Shown: in pieces, positions 25,470 through 36,231 of the stretch
Layout: every line of letters begins with the position of its first letter
Position numbering within the stretch: position 1 is the stretch's first letter
NCBI RefSeq assembly: GCF_014905175.1
Contig: NC_057791.1
Coordinates: forward strand, 5,828,001-5,892,000
Direction: 5' to 3'
Source: Aphidius gifuensis
Taxonomy: Eukaryota > Arthropoda > Insecta > Hymenoptera > Braconidae
Length of the DNA stretch: 64,000 nucleotides
Program-made: the position numbers and the translations under genes
Notes under the pieces: generated by a model
The model's input: only the letters and a program-made list of their open reading frames with translations
Told to the model about the DNA's origin: nothing
Database searches by the model: none

Positions 25470-25482
25470 TATCGATGATGAA
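25470..25482 (+). promoter_or_regulatory. Conserved TATCGATGATGAA element upstream of MATH-BTB 2
   Basis: Identical to the 13-mer at 21062-21074, in the same position relative to the gene. Confidence 0.4.
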
Positions 25483-25645
25483 CCATGTGTTCGAATGTGC
25501 TCCTATCGGCCATGAGTTTTCTCCACGTTTTCATCAGTTTTCATTGTTCATCGGTTTGAGTTAACCTGTACGAAAATACGCAAATACGATTGTGCTAAAA
25601 AAAATTTATTAGTTCGAAAACCAATTATAATTAATATCCATAATC

Positions 25646-26731
25646 ATGTCAGTAGTTGATAGAACAGCTACCCAGGATTGTATTAAAATTTTAATGTCAA
25701 AACAAGACCATGTTACTGGTATGGAAACTTGTGAATTTACATATGAATGGACAATGAATGACATCAAATATGACCCGATAAGAATTCAATCGCCAAAATT
25801 TTCATCTCATTATTCTGACTTCAACGATGAATGGATTTTGGAAATGGATCCGACTTATAGATTGATAAATGAAATGAGATGTATTTCGATACAGTTACAA
25901 CCTACATCATCCAATGGATTCAATGACACTTCACAATTACAGACAAAATATGAAATATCAATTAATACTAAAAAAACTCAAGTTGGTAAAAATATAATTA
26001 AAAAAAATGATTTTCTTGATCTTTCAAAAAAAGTATATTGGAATGTTAGGCGTTTTGGAACAACCTATGAAGATGTATTAAATGATGAGAATTTCCGAAA
26101 TTGTGAACATAAAATTTGTTGTACAATAATAATGACTAAAAAATTAAAAAATAATTCTGATGAAATTTCAAGAAATATTGCAGTACAACAATTGAGTGCA
26201 GACTTGGAAAAACTTTTGTTAAATGAAAAATTAGCTGATGTTACCATTAAAGTTGGTCAAAAATCATTTCGTGCAATCAAAGGCATTCTTGGAGCACGCA
26301 GTCCTGTTTTTTCTGCAATGTTCAATCATGAACAATTGAAAGAAAATAAAAACAACGAAGTGGCCATTGAAGATATTGAAGAAGACGTTTTTGAAGAATT
26401 TTTACATTTTATTTATACTGGTGAATCACCAAATGTTGACAAAATGCCAATGGAACTACTTGCTGTTGCTGAAAAATATCAAGTGGATTGCCTGAAAAAT
26501 ATTTGTGAAGAAGTAATTTGTGAATCGATAAATGTTGATAATATTGCAAGTATAATCGTTTGTTCTGATAGATATAATCTCAAAAAACTAAATAAAAAAT
26601 ATTTAGAATTTATGAAAACAAATTTACGAGATGTTGCGGCAAATAAAACATTTCAAGTTTATAAAAAAAAATATCTTGAAGTTTTTGCAGGTGTTCTTGA
26701 AGAGTTGCTATTAACTTTTTTTATTTCGTAA
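25646..26731 (+). CDS. MATH-BTB protein 2 (speckle-type POZ-like), 361 residues
   Basis: A single exon. The MATH domain (CEFTYEWTMNDIKYDP, FSSHYSDFNDEWILEMDP) is clearly diverged from gene 1. The BTB domain (LADVTIKVGQKSFRAIKGIL, ARSPVFSAMFNHEQLKE) and the following helical region are much closer to gene 1, so the substrate-binding half is changing faster than the CUL3-binding half. A hydrophobic tail, EELLLTFFIS, replaces the gene 1 ending. The MATH part is shorter, lacking the Tyr/Gly-rich loop of gene 1. A Tudor scrap begins a few bases after the stop codon. Presumed role: CUL3 substrate adaptor. Confidence 0.9.
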   Translation: MSVVDRTATQDCIKILMSKQDHVTGMETCEFTYEWTMNDIKYDPIRIQSPKFSSHYSDFNDEWILEMDPTYRLINEMRCISIQLQPTSSNGFNDTSQLQTKYEISINTKKTQVGKNIIKKNDFLDLSKKVYWNVRRFGTTYEDVLNDENFRNCEHKICCTIIMTKKLKNNSDEISRNIAVQQLSADLEKLLLNEKLADVTIKVGQKSFRAIKGILGARSPVFSAMFNHEQLKENKNNEVAIEDIEEDVFEEFLHFIYTGESPNVDKMPMELLAVAEKYQVDCLKNICEEVICESINVDNIASIIVCSDRYNLKKLNKKYLEFMKTNLRDVAANKTFQVYKKKYLEVFAGVLEELLLTFFIS

Positions 26732-26734
26732 AAT

Positions 26735-26812
26735 TATATGAAGTTCATTTTATTGATTATGGTGATTCATGTATTGCAAATCAATTTAGATTACTGCCTG
26801 ATAAATTGTGAT
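26735..26812 (+). pseudogene. Tudor-domain relic 2
   Basis: AAGTTCATTTTATTGATTAT reads as VHFIDY, followed by GDSCIANQFRLLPDKL and a stop. This is the second half of a Tudor domain (F-I-D-Y-G-D/N-x). The first half, present in relic 3, is missing here. Confidence 0.6.
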
Positions 26813-26869
26813 GAATTTTTTTACAGTTTCAAGATTTATTAATAAAAATTTGTAATAAATTAAATTTTT

Positions 26870-27356
26870 TCGTTGATTTTTTTCCACTTTTTTCACGAAG
26901 TTTATTTTGAATGTTTAAAATTTTTTGTTTAATTTAACCACTTATGTAGCTTAAAAAAAAAAAAAAATACAAATTTATTAACTCATCAATTTTAAACTAA
27001 AAAAAAATATCAAATAATTTTTCTTAATTATATATTTTAACATATTTATCTATTCATAAAACTTGAAAAGAAAATGAAAAAACATATATTTTTTTTTTCT
27101 AATCAATTTTAAACTAAAATAAACAATTTAAAATTTAAAAATAATATTTGACCTTGATGTTTAGAAACCAATAAACATATTCAGTATATTTTTTGATATG
27201 CTATAATAATAATTATTATGAGAAATATTATTTTATAATAGAAAATGTTTATAATTATAATGTTCATAGTCATTCATAATTATCAAAGTATATAATATAT
27301 AGCGATCGATTGTATAGATTTTCCGGTTAATCGAATATAGGTATTATAATTTTTTA
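26870..27356. repeat. Low-complexity repeat shared across the BTB cluster
   Basis: It matches 19640-20040 and 28200-28440 in order and content, including the phrase AACAATTTAAAATTTAAAAA followed by TAATATTTGACCTTGATG. It marks the duplicated unit that carries the MATH-BTB copies. Confidence 0.6.
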
Positions 27357-27963
27357 AAACGACTAAAAAATTAAAAATCACATCTGATGAAATTTCAAGA
27401 TTTAATGCAATACAACAATTGACTGCAGACTTGGAAACTTTTGTTAAATGAAAAATTAGCTGATGTTACCATTCAAGTGGGTCAAAAATTATTTCCTGCA
27501 ATCAAAGTCATTCTTGGAGCACGCAGTCCTGTTTTTTCTGCAATGTTTGATCGTGAACAATTAAAAGAAAATAAAAACAACGAAGTGGTCATTGAAGATA
27601 TTGAAGAAGATGTTTTCGAAGAATTTTTACATTTTATTTATACTAGTGAAATGTGAATCACCAAATGTTGACAAGATGCCAATGGAACTACTTGCTGTTG
27701 CTGAAAAATATCAAGTGAATTGTCTTAAAAATATTTGTGACGAAGTAATTTGTGAATCGATAAATGTTGATAATATTGCAAGTATACTTGTTTCCTCTGA
27801 TAGATAGAGTCTCAAAAAACTAAGTAAAAAATGTTTAGAATTTATGAAAACAAATTTACGAGATGTTGCGGCAAATGAAACATTTCAAGTTTACCAAAAA
27901 AAATATCCTGAAGTTTTTGCAGGTGTTCTTCAAGAGTTGCTGTTAACCTTTTTCATTTTGTAA
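27357..27963 (+). pseudogene. MATH-BTB pseudogene 3
   Basis: It is close to the BTB and tail parts of gene 2 (LADVTIQVGQKLFPAIKVIL, GARSPVFSAMFDREQLKE, KYPEVFAGVLQELLLTFF). The MATH half is gone. Lesions: an in-frame stop in the first codons, loss of reading frame at about 27435, a 7-nt insertion near 27650 (the gene 2 sequence GGTGAATCACC appears as AGTGAAATGTGAATCACC), and a TAT-to-TAG change near 27805 (gene 2 reads DRYNLKK). Confidence 0.9.
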
Positions 27964-27989
27964 ATATCACTAGGATAATTTTGTGTACC

Positions 27990-28152
27990 AGTTATTGTTA
28001 TGATGCTTAATGATCTTGTCCCAGATGATACATGGTATAGAGCTAAAATTGTAACTCATCCTTCAATTGATGTTGAAGTATGTACATTTTATTGATTATG
28101 GTGATTCATGTGTTGCAAATCTATTTAAATTATCGCCTCATAAATTGTGAAA
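27990..28152 (+). pseudogene. Tudor-domain relic 3
   Basis: The plus strand reads VPDDTWYRAKIVTHPSIDVE, then after a one-base shift YIDYGDSCVANLFKLSPHKL and a stop. This is the best-preserved Tudor scrap. It lies just after the MATH-BTB pseudogene, in the position relic 2 has after gene 2. Confidence 0.7.
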
Positions 28153-28455
28153 AAGTTTCTTACACTTTTAATATTTATCAATAAAAATTTGTTATATGTA
28201 AATTAAATTTTTTCGTTTTTTTTTTTCCCCACTTTTTTCACCAAGCTTATTTTAAATGTTTAAAATTTTTTTTTAAATTCAATTATTTATGTAGCTTGAA
28301 AATAAAAAAAAATACATAAGTATTCTTTTTTCTTATCAATTTAAAACTAATAAAATAAACAAATTTAAAATTTAAAAATAATATTTGATGTTTAGAAACC
28401 AACCAACATATTAATTATATTTTTTGAGTTCTATTTTTTTAATATGCTTCAATAA

Positions 28456-28578
28456 TAAGCCTCCTTACAAATCGTCTTTTTTCTTGAGCAAAAAACTTAA
28501 TAATTAAGTTTTGGCATTTGCACAAATTTTTTAATTAAATAATCACGTACTGTTGTTGGTGATATTTTGCATACTTTG
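28456..28578 (-). pseudogene. Copy of the last exon of the SDR gene
   Basis: Minus strand: KISPTTVRDYLIKKFVQMPK, then LNY and a stop. It matches the end of the SDR gene at 47931-48010 almost base for base and continues past the stop into its 3' flank. Similarity ends just upstream of KISPTT. Confidence 0.85.
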
Positions 28579-29209
28579 TTTCATGTTCAATGAAAAAAAA
28601 AATATATCTGTGCCATCACTGTAAAATGAATAATGATTCATTAAAAAATAAACATATTGATACTTATGTTTTTTTTATATTTATTTATTAGAAATTGTCT
28701 AAATTTATTTTCAATAGCTATTGTCTAAACTCTTGAAAAGAGAATTACGACATGACTGTATGTTAAAATCGACTAGTATCAATAATTCCAATTATGAGCA
28801 ACTATTGCAGAGACGAGTCATGGATGCTTTAGTTATTGTTTAAACAATTTAAAATTATTCTTGCGTTTTAATGAAATTTTAATGAAACTTCGTAAAATTC
28901 TCTACTCTAAGTTTATTAAAATCGATATTTAGCTCTACTCTTTTTAAGCATGAAGTAGAGAATGTCTGGTGTTTGTCGGATTTATGAAACAAAAGTTGAA
29001 CACAAAATGCAGTCACGATGTCATTTTATTGGTGCCCTTATTATTTTTTAACATCCTGACTAAAAATAATATTAAATATATCCTCATTATGTGTATCAAT
29101 GCTGACATATGGCTAAATACTTCTACATAATTATACATGTATGTGTACATATCCATAAATATTTAGAATATTGAAAAACAAAAAAAAAAAACAGTAGATC
29201 TGGGCTTTT
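28579..29209. other. Intergenic
   Basis: A short open plus-strand stretch near 28725-28842 reads LLKRELRHDCMLKSTSINNS. It could be an exon scrap, but no family is recognised. Otherwise nothing is supported. Confidence 0.4.
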
Positions 29210-29395
29210 TGTAGAAAGATGTTTTACTGTTAACGAATGTAATACTGCTGGTATTGATAATGTTATATATACTTGATAAGTTCAAACTGGATTCTTTAAA
29301 ACGATCGAGTAATAAGTCATCCATTAAATCATAATTCAAGTATCTCACTCAGTCCAAAGCTATCTGATCACTTGGTTATGAAAAAATATTAAGAG
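29210..29395 (+). pseudogene. Relic of the secreted-GTPase gene
   Basis: It aligns with 34835-34995 of the GTPase gene: TTTTACTGTTAACGAATGTA then ATACTGCTGGTATTGATAAT, a TAAGTTCAAACTGGATTCTTT segment, the TAATTCAAGT motif, and CTGATCACTTGGTTATGAAA. Several indels and stops are present. It shows that a second copy of this gene family once stood about 5 kb upstream. Confidence 0.8.
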
Positions 29396-29399
29396 TAGA

Positions 29400-29940
29400 T
29401 AAAAAAAAAACGTAGAGTCAGACTTAAGGTCAGAGTTAGAGCCGGTGCAAGTAGATATTGTTGAATCTTAAAATTCGAGTGTTTACTTATTTAACTGTGT
29501 TATTATTAAATTAAAAGAATTTATTCACACATATTTAGGTCAATCTTAGAATCTATATTTCAAAAAAAACGTAGAGTCGGATTTGAGGTCGGAGTCAGAG
29601 CTGGTACGAGTAGATACTGTTGAATTTTGAAATTTTTGTGTTTATCTATTTATTGTGTTATTATGAAATCAGAAGAATTTATTTACACATATTTAGGTCA
29701 ATCTCAGAATCTTTTTTTTAAAAAAAACGTAGAGTCGAATTTAAGGTCGCAGTCAGACTTAAGGTCAGAGTTAGAGCTGGTGCCAGTAAATATTGTTGAA
29801 ATTAAAAATTTGAATGTTTACTTATTTAATTGTGTTATCATTGAATTAAAAGAATTTATTTACACATATTTAGGTCAATGTTGGAATCCATATGTAAAAA
29901 AAAAACGTAGAGTCGGAGTCGGTGCAAGTAGATATTTATT
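29400..29940. repeat. Tandem repeat, about four units of 158-177 bp
   Basis: Units begin at about 29409, 29570, 29728 and 29905 with ACGTAGAGTCGGA or a close variant. Each continues through GGTCAGAGTTAGAGCYGGTG, GTAGATATTGTTGAA and ACACATATTTAGGTCAAT. Runs of A precede each unit. Short ORFs here are by-products. Confidence 0.8.
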
Positions 29941-30746
29941 GAAAAGAATGTTTAAAAAGTTATTCGTTGTTTACTTGATCAATTTATCTCTAATTCGTCT
30001 CTAATTTTTTTCAATTCTTCTTCAATTTGTCTGTGAAAAAACTCCATCCGTTTAAATCTAAATTCGTCACAAACGAGATTTAGAAGAGATCTCTATGAGA
30101 TTTCAAAAAGTTTTAGATTTTTATATATAAAGACAAAAATATTATTTTGGTTGAAGATCTCAATTTCGGACTGGAAAAAGTCTTGACAATTCAGTACACG
30201 TTATTTTATTTGCTGAGCCACTCGAATTTGGTCTGGAGAAAGTATTTAAATTTAGGGCTTTTGTCTGGAGACGTGAACGCTAAAAAGTACTCGAAAAGTC
30301 CTGAAGTACTTGCCTTAATTTTAAAATTTAAGTCTTACTTTTTCCGTATCTAAAAATTTTATCTGGGTTATATTTTATATTTTTTTTTGTTTATCTAAAA
30401 AGATTATATCTATTCCGTCGTGGCGTATACAATGAAACAGAGAAAATATGGAAGAATAATAAAACAAATAATCTATTAATAATGACCTTGTTTAAAAAAC
30501 ATGCACGAAGTATCAGATGCCTAAATTTGTGCTTATATTAATTTTTTTGTTTTTACTTCACATTTCATGGTTTTTCCTGTTTACTGAAAAAGATTATATG
30601 TATTCTGTCATTGTGTTTACATTTATATTATAAAAAAATGCGGAAGAAGAATACTGTGTTATACATGATCCTAAACAACAGATAATATCATACTGAATAC
30701 ATTCAATGTCATCAATGTATGTGTAATCTACTGATAAGATTTTTGG
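29941..30746. other. Upstream region of the GTPase gene
   Basis: No coding signal. Two copies of a short segment (AAAAAGATTATATCTATTCC at about 30398 and AAAAAGATTATATGTATTCT at about 30587) hint at an old local duplication. Confidence 0.4.
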
Positions 30747-30783
30747 TATAAATAGAGGGTTGAAATGTTTTAAAATTCATTAG
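30747..30783 (+). promoter_or_regulatory. TATA box and initiator of the secreted-GTPase gene
   Basis: TATAAATA at 30747-30754 lies 30-32 nt upstream of TCATTA (30777-30782), which fits the arthropod initiator. The ATG at 30834 follows after a 5' UTR of about 55 nt. A strong TATA plus initiator pair is typical of tightly regulated, tissue-specific insect genes. This is prediction from sequence only. Confidence 0.6.
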
Positions 30784-30833
30784 CAAACTGAAATTCTTAA
30801 CGAGTGAATCATCTTATTGAAGTCTGCAGAAAA

Positions 30834-33800
30834 ATGAAAGAGTCAATATTTCTGGCTCTTTTATTCGTATTTTCATTGAGTGTATTCGCTCATGGTAAGT
30901 AATTAACAAAATATTTTTTATACTGATTTTTTTTTTTAAATATATGGAATTGTCTACCGAATTTTCGAGTCAGGGAAATATTTTAACCGAGTTATATAAT
31001 TATTTCTCTGAAAACATATACTAATATAATATACATGTATATATGTATACAGATATTTATATATGTATACATATACCTATAGGTATATAGTCATTCAATT
31101 ATAATTTTATAATTCAATTATTTTTTTTTCTGTTAAATTTTTTATTCAGGCAACCTTTTTATAATAATTCCACTATCATGGAAAAGAAGAAAATACGTAT
31201 TCATATATATATGGCTAGATCCATGTGAATTTTAAGTCCAAAAATCGAATTCACTTGAAATATTTTTTTTATTGTTCTAGAGCGAAAAATATTGAATACG
31301 TATTTTTTTTTTTTCCAAAAAATTTTGACTTGTGATTTTTTTTAGTTTTGGTTTTTAAGGATTTTTTAAGAAATGTACCAACTTTTGCATACTTTTTACT
31401 CAAAAACTATTGACCCCATTGAAAAAATTATAGAGACAAAAAAGTTTAACTTTCATTTATAGTTTACAAAAAAAAACTTTGAAAAATTGTTTAAACAATT
31501 TTTCCACCATTATTTGTTAAATAAACAATTGAAATCGTTTTTTCTTAAACTTGGACAACATTATTATCAATAGTTATATACTGTTTCGTGTATTTATTGT
31601 TGATGATAAATTGCCTTATAAAATTGATATTTAATTCATATTTACTAGGATTTTGAATTATTGGTATATCACCATGATTGATATTCTTCTTCAGCTTCTT
31701 TTATTATTTTTTTTTTTAATATTCTACCACTTATTTTGTGTTCCACCATTTCAGCAAGAGAAATTGCATTATCCCAAGTAAAAAAAATATATTTATTGGA
31801 AATATAAAACAAATTTAATTTATATTTAAAATATATGTGAATTAAATTTAATTAATGTTTTAAAAAATATAAATTAAATTTAATTTACATTTAATTTACA
31901 TTTAATTCATATGTAATCTATATCTATACAAAAAGTAAATGTTTTTTATATTTTTTCAAAACATAAAATAAATTTACTTAAAATTTTTTTTTTTTCGACA
32001 TTGCAAAAAAAAAATTCGGATGTAGTTCAAATTTAATTTATATTTTTCAAAAATATGAAATAAATTAACTTTTTGTATAGATATAGATTACATATGAATT
32101 AAATATAAATTACATGTAAATTAAATTTAATTTATATTTTTTAAAACATTAATCAAATTTAATTCACATATATTTTAAATATAAATTAAATTTATTTTAT
32201 ATTTCCAAAAAATATATTTTTTTCCACTTGGGATTAACTTTATGTAGTCGGATAGACGTCGATTATAATTTTCAATTTTTATGCGCGAAGAAACTCGTGA
32301 ATGATTAAATAATTATTATAAGAATAATGTTTTTAATGAGTAAATGGTTTTGATCTTGGTTTTTTTCTAATTTTACGATAACTTGCAATCCATAACTTTT
32401 CGCTTGAGGCACGTACGTAAATGTTCAAAACGTGTAAATGATTATTTTAATTTGCATATGTCATGTTCACGATCTTTCTTATCATTAGTATAACAATATT
32501 GATATTTACCATCATTAAAAACATTTATAAACCTTAGAAATGAATATTTAATATTATTTTCAGTTAGCATGTTGAAAATTAATATGTGCATTCATGGAAC
32601 CACTACTTGAGTGCATTTTATGTTAATTTTTTTTTTCTCCATATATAGATTCAATTACGAAGCTCAAAGTGACAGAAAATGGAACAATTCAATGGTACGC
32701 AAAGGAGATTAATAAATCAAACAGATCAACAAAAGATACGAATCCAACAGACAATAGCATACAAACGTCTTCTAAACACCTTGTAAGTATTATGAGATGT
32801 TTATATTGTGTAAATAAATTTTATTCAATACAAATTTTAAATTTCAGAGTACAAATATAAATAATAAGAATAGAAATACACGTGATACACCATGTACTCC
32901 TGGAAAAACACCATCCACGCACTCAACAAATAATGAAAAGAAAAATCATACTGTTTCCTCTATAATGGACAGTCTGAACCAAGGAACAGCGAATATTAAA
33001 TATTCCAATGACCCCAAAATAATACTACTACTAGGTCTTTCTGGCGCTGGAAAAAGTACTCTTGCTCAATATCTTTTTGGCAACAACTCTAACTTAATGG
33101 CAGTAGCAAAAAAGAATTTCAAATGTAAGGCAACTGGTGACTTTTACATAGAAGATACTGGAAAAAAAATTGGTCATAATACTCTTCTATCGCATACAGA
33201 GTTGCCTGATCTTGTGATTGATCCTGAGACAAATACAACAATTTATGATTGTCCAGGATTCAGTGATACGAGAGATCCTGAACATGATATTTCTGGAGCC
33301 TACTTTATAAAAGCAGTTTCGGATAAGGCAAAAGCTTTAAAATTTATATTTGTTGTGAATTACAATTCCATTACAATAGGAGCTAACAGAGCAGATTTTA
33401 TAATACTAGCTAGACATGCAACCAATTTGATTCATAATATTTCGAAGTACAATGAAAGTATTGCTCTTGTAGCAACAAAAATCAAAGATGACAAACCAGA
33501 TGACCAGAGAATTATTGCCATCGCTGATTATTTGCAAGAGGTCAGAGATACACTAAAAGAGTCAAATGAATTACCAAATGTACAATCGTTTATTGATATA
33601 ATATTAACCACAAGTGGTCCAGACAATCAAGACTATACTAAAATTGGTTTAATGCCAAAGTTTAACACAGCAGGTCGTCTCAATGATTCACTAGTAGTCC
33701 AAGCTTATAAGAAAAGTCTTTTGACTCTAATACATAACAATATTAATTTTACTGAAATTAATACAACAGATTTAAAACCTACAATATCAAGTGACTCAGT

Positions 33801-36093
33801 CTACTATATTGATGGATTGGTTAACGAAGTAACTCAACAAATGTGGATCTATATCAATAACGTAGTACAAAAAGTCCAAGTATTTTATAATGATTTGATT
33901 CAAAATATGTTAGACACGATACATACTCTTAATGATGAGAAGATTATGATTGACACTGATCAATCAAAAGCTGAATTATTTTTAACTAAGCTTAACAAAG
34001 GGTTAAGTGCCATATCAGAAGTTGTCAGAAATATCCAAAGAAAAACTACCCTTAACGAGTTATCAAAGTATATTATCAGTAGTGCATTGATTTCAGAAGT
34101 TAATTTGTCTCAAGATTTGATTGTATCAAATATTTCAACTCAACATGAGTATCTTAATTTTTTACTCACAGTTCATGAACCGAGACATTCATTTAATGTA
34201 GACGCAGTAATAACATTATTTACAAATTTAGAAAATGAATTGAAAATATCAATCAACCATTTTCACAGTAATGTGTCTGATATAACAAATCAAATAGAAA
34301 ATACAATTTCATCGATTGACAATAATGTTATGAATGAAATTCAGAAGAATTTTTCTAGTATCACAGAAACCATTCTCAACAACACAAAAATATCGTTATT
34401 ATTGAATTCAGGACGCTCAGAACTTTTGGAAATACGCAATTTAGCCAATGGCCCCGATATAACTTATAAATGTATTAATCAAATTCAAAGAACTGTTAAT
34501 CATTTTAATTTTTCTCACACAAATATTCAATCTGTAGATCTTATACTTCAGAATACATCAAGATTGATCAATAAGTTGCATTTCTTACAAAATCTAACAG
34601 ATGAATTCACCAACAGCAATTCAATGAAATGCACAGATAACATAAATCGTGTTATATCTTATTTGGATGATTTAGGCAAATGGTATAACCTGTTATTTCA
34701 TTTATTCAAAAAGTTGTCAGGGTATACTGTCCAGAAAAATATCACTTCCTGTAATGACTTATCTAAGAGTATAATGGATCACAAGGCCCCCGCAAAAGTA
34801 GCAGATGTTATTCCCGGGTCGTTTGTGAAAGAATGTTTTACTGTTAACGAATATAATACTGCTGGTATCGATAATTTTATGCTTAATAAGCTCCAACTGG
34901 ACGCTTTAAAACGAATTATAAGTCATACATTATATCATAATTCAAGTTACTCATGTGAATTAAAATCACCTGATCACTTAGTTATAAAAGGACATTACAT
35001 TAAACTCTCCGATCTTAATAATTGTCCACAAACAAAAAATGCAACGCTCGTTGAAATTTTTGCATTAAAAAAAATATTTATTGATACAGACATCGATAAA
35101 ACTGGTGAAAACTTTAGTTTGTGTATCATAGCTCCTATTTGGGAAATCCACGGTTCCTATAAAATAAAATTGGATGGTAAACCCGGTGATACACAACGGA
35201 AAGCAGTTGGTGGTCACAGTAAATCCATACCCCATGGAAAAGATGGTGCTCCGGGTTTACCAGGTGGTCCTGGAGGAAGTTTTCTGGGAATTGGTGCAAC
35301 TTTTATTGACAGTAACTATCTTAGTATATCTGCCGATGGAGGTAATGGTGGGCCAGGACAAGATGCTGGCGATGGTATGCACGGACAAGATGACACAGAA
35401 TGTCCTTCGTCGATAGAAAATGAAAATTATCCTAGCAAAGAACATTGTTTGTCCTTTAATTGGTGGCGTTTGAGACATTTATATGACGATGGTTGTACTG
35501 CTCGATCAACGTTTGATGGTTTTTCTTTAGATATAAGGGTTAATAATAGTTATCATCAGTTTAATGATACTTCTCGTCAGGTGGTCACCTGCCATCCTAA
35601 AAATGATGGGCTTTTCAAAGGTAATGGTACTAATGGCGGCAATGGCGGCAAAGGTGGAATGGGGGGTCACCCAGGTAACGTCACTGTCATTGCTAAGGTT
35701 AAACAATCTATAAGTTTAAGCAATCGAGTCGGAAAAACAGGATCAGATGGGAACGGTGGTGTTGGAGGTGAAGCTGGAAAAAAAGGAAAAAATCTCGTTA
35801 TCGATATGATTCGCGTTCTATATCGTTCGTTTGTTGTTAATGTTCGAGGAATTTTTTTAATTTTACCGAACGAGCATAAACTTGTTGTAAGTGAAGAATT
35901 TTATTTTCCCGGCAAATCTGGTACTAACGGTCATAATACTGAAAATATAAAAAAACCAGAAAAAGCAGTATCACCGCTAAAACTTGCTCATCAATCACTT
36001 CATGATTATAAAACTTTCTTCAATCAATATCCGAGTGATAATACAGAAGACGTGGATTCAATAAATTTTCTGGATATTCTCGAAAAACTATAA
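30834..36093 (+). CDS. Secreted P-loop GTPase-like protein with glycine-rich C-terminus, 1146 residues
   Basis: Exons 30834-30894, 32649-32782 and 32848-36093 total 3441 nt. Exon 1 encodes a signal peptide (MKESIFLALLFVFSLSVFAH). A Ser/Thr/Asn-rich linker follows. Residues about 125-320 form a GTPase domain of AIG1/septin/dynamin-like order: G1 GLSGAGKST (about 128-136), G3 within IYDCPGFSDTRD, and a G4-like VATKIKDD that departs from N/TKxD. A long, probably alpha-helical middle with many N-glycosylation sites follows (about 330-800). The C-terminal third has two glycine-rich tracts (about 840-910, GAPGLPGGPGG; about 990-1047, GNGGKGGMGG) around a Cys-containing stretch. A signal peptide on a GTPase is unusual. 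If translation began at the internal ATG at 32965 the protein would be cytosolic, but the promoter, exon phases and open frame support the secreted model. No family name is assigned. Confidence 0.75.
31771..32234. mobile_element. MITE, almost entirely palindromic, in intron 1 of the GTPase gene
   Basis: It begins TCCCAAGTAAAAAAAATATA and ends with the reverse complement, closing in CCACTTGGGA, with TTA on both sides. The two halves mirror each other through nearly the whole length (for example TTACATTTAATTCATATGTA against TACATATGAATTAAATATAA), so the RNA or single strand would fold into one long hairpin. No ORF. Confidence 0.8.
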
Positions 36094-36231
36094 TCAAACA
36101 TCGAAACGAAAAATTGTCTTCGAATCAAAAGGCACGGTTATACACCGAATAGAGGTAACCTTATTCCTCGCTAATTTTGAAAATTTAATTTAAAATATGA
36201 TGACCCACGTGGAAAAGTATAATATAAATTA

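Larger units (their letters stand above)
24001..25645. other. Intergenic, BTB-unit repeat DNA
   Basis: A segment at 24565-24720 (ATTTTAATGATATTTT to CATCATTCATTTTATGG) is repeated at 25115-25270. Positions 25370-25510 are the conserved upstream region of MATH-BTB 2, also present inverted at about 47460-47700. No gene is supported. Confidence 0.5.

Noticed and set aside
28725..28842. Open stretch LLKRELRHDCMLKSTSINNS
   Set aside because: Plausible exon scrap but no family or splice context; not enough to call a gene.
31000..31100. TATA/ATAT-rich run that could be read as a promoter or microsatellite
   Set aside because: It lies inside the first intron, is imperfect and has no initiator. The promoter at 30747 explains the gene.
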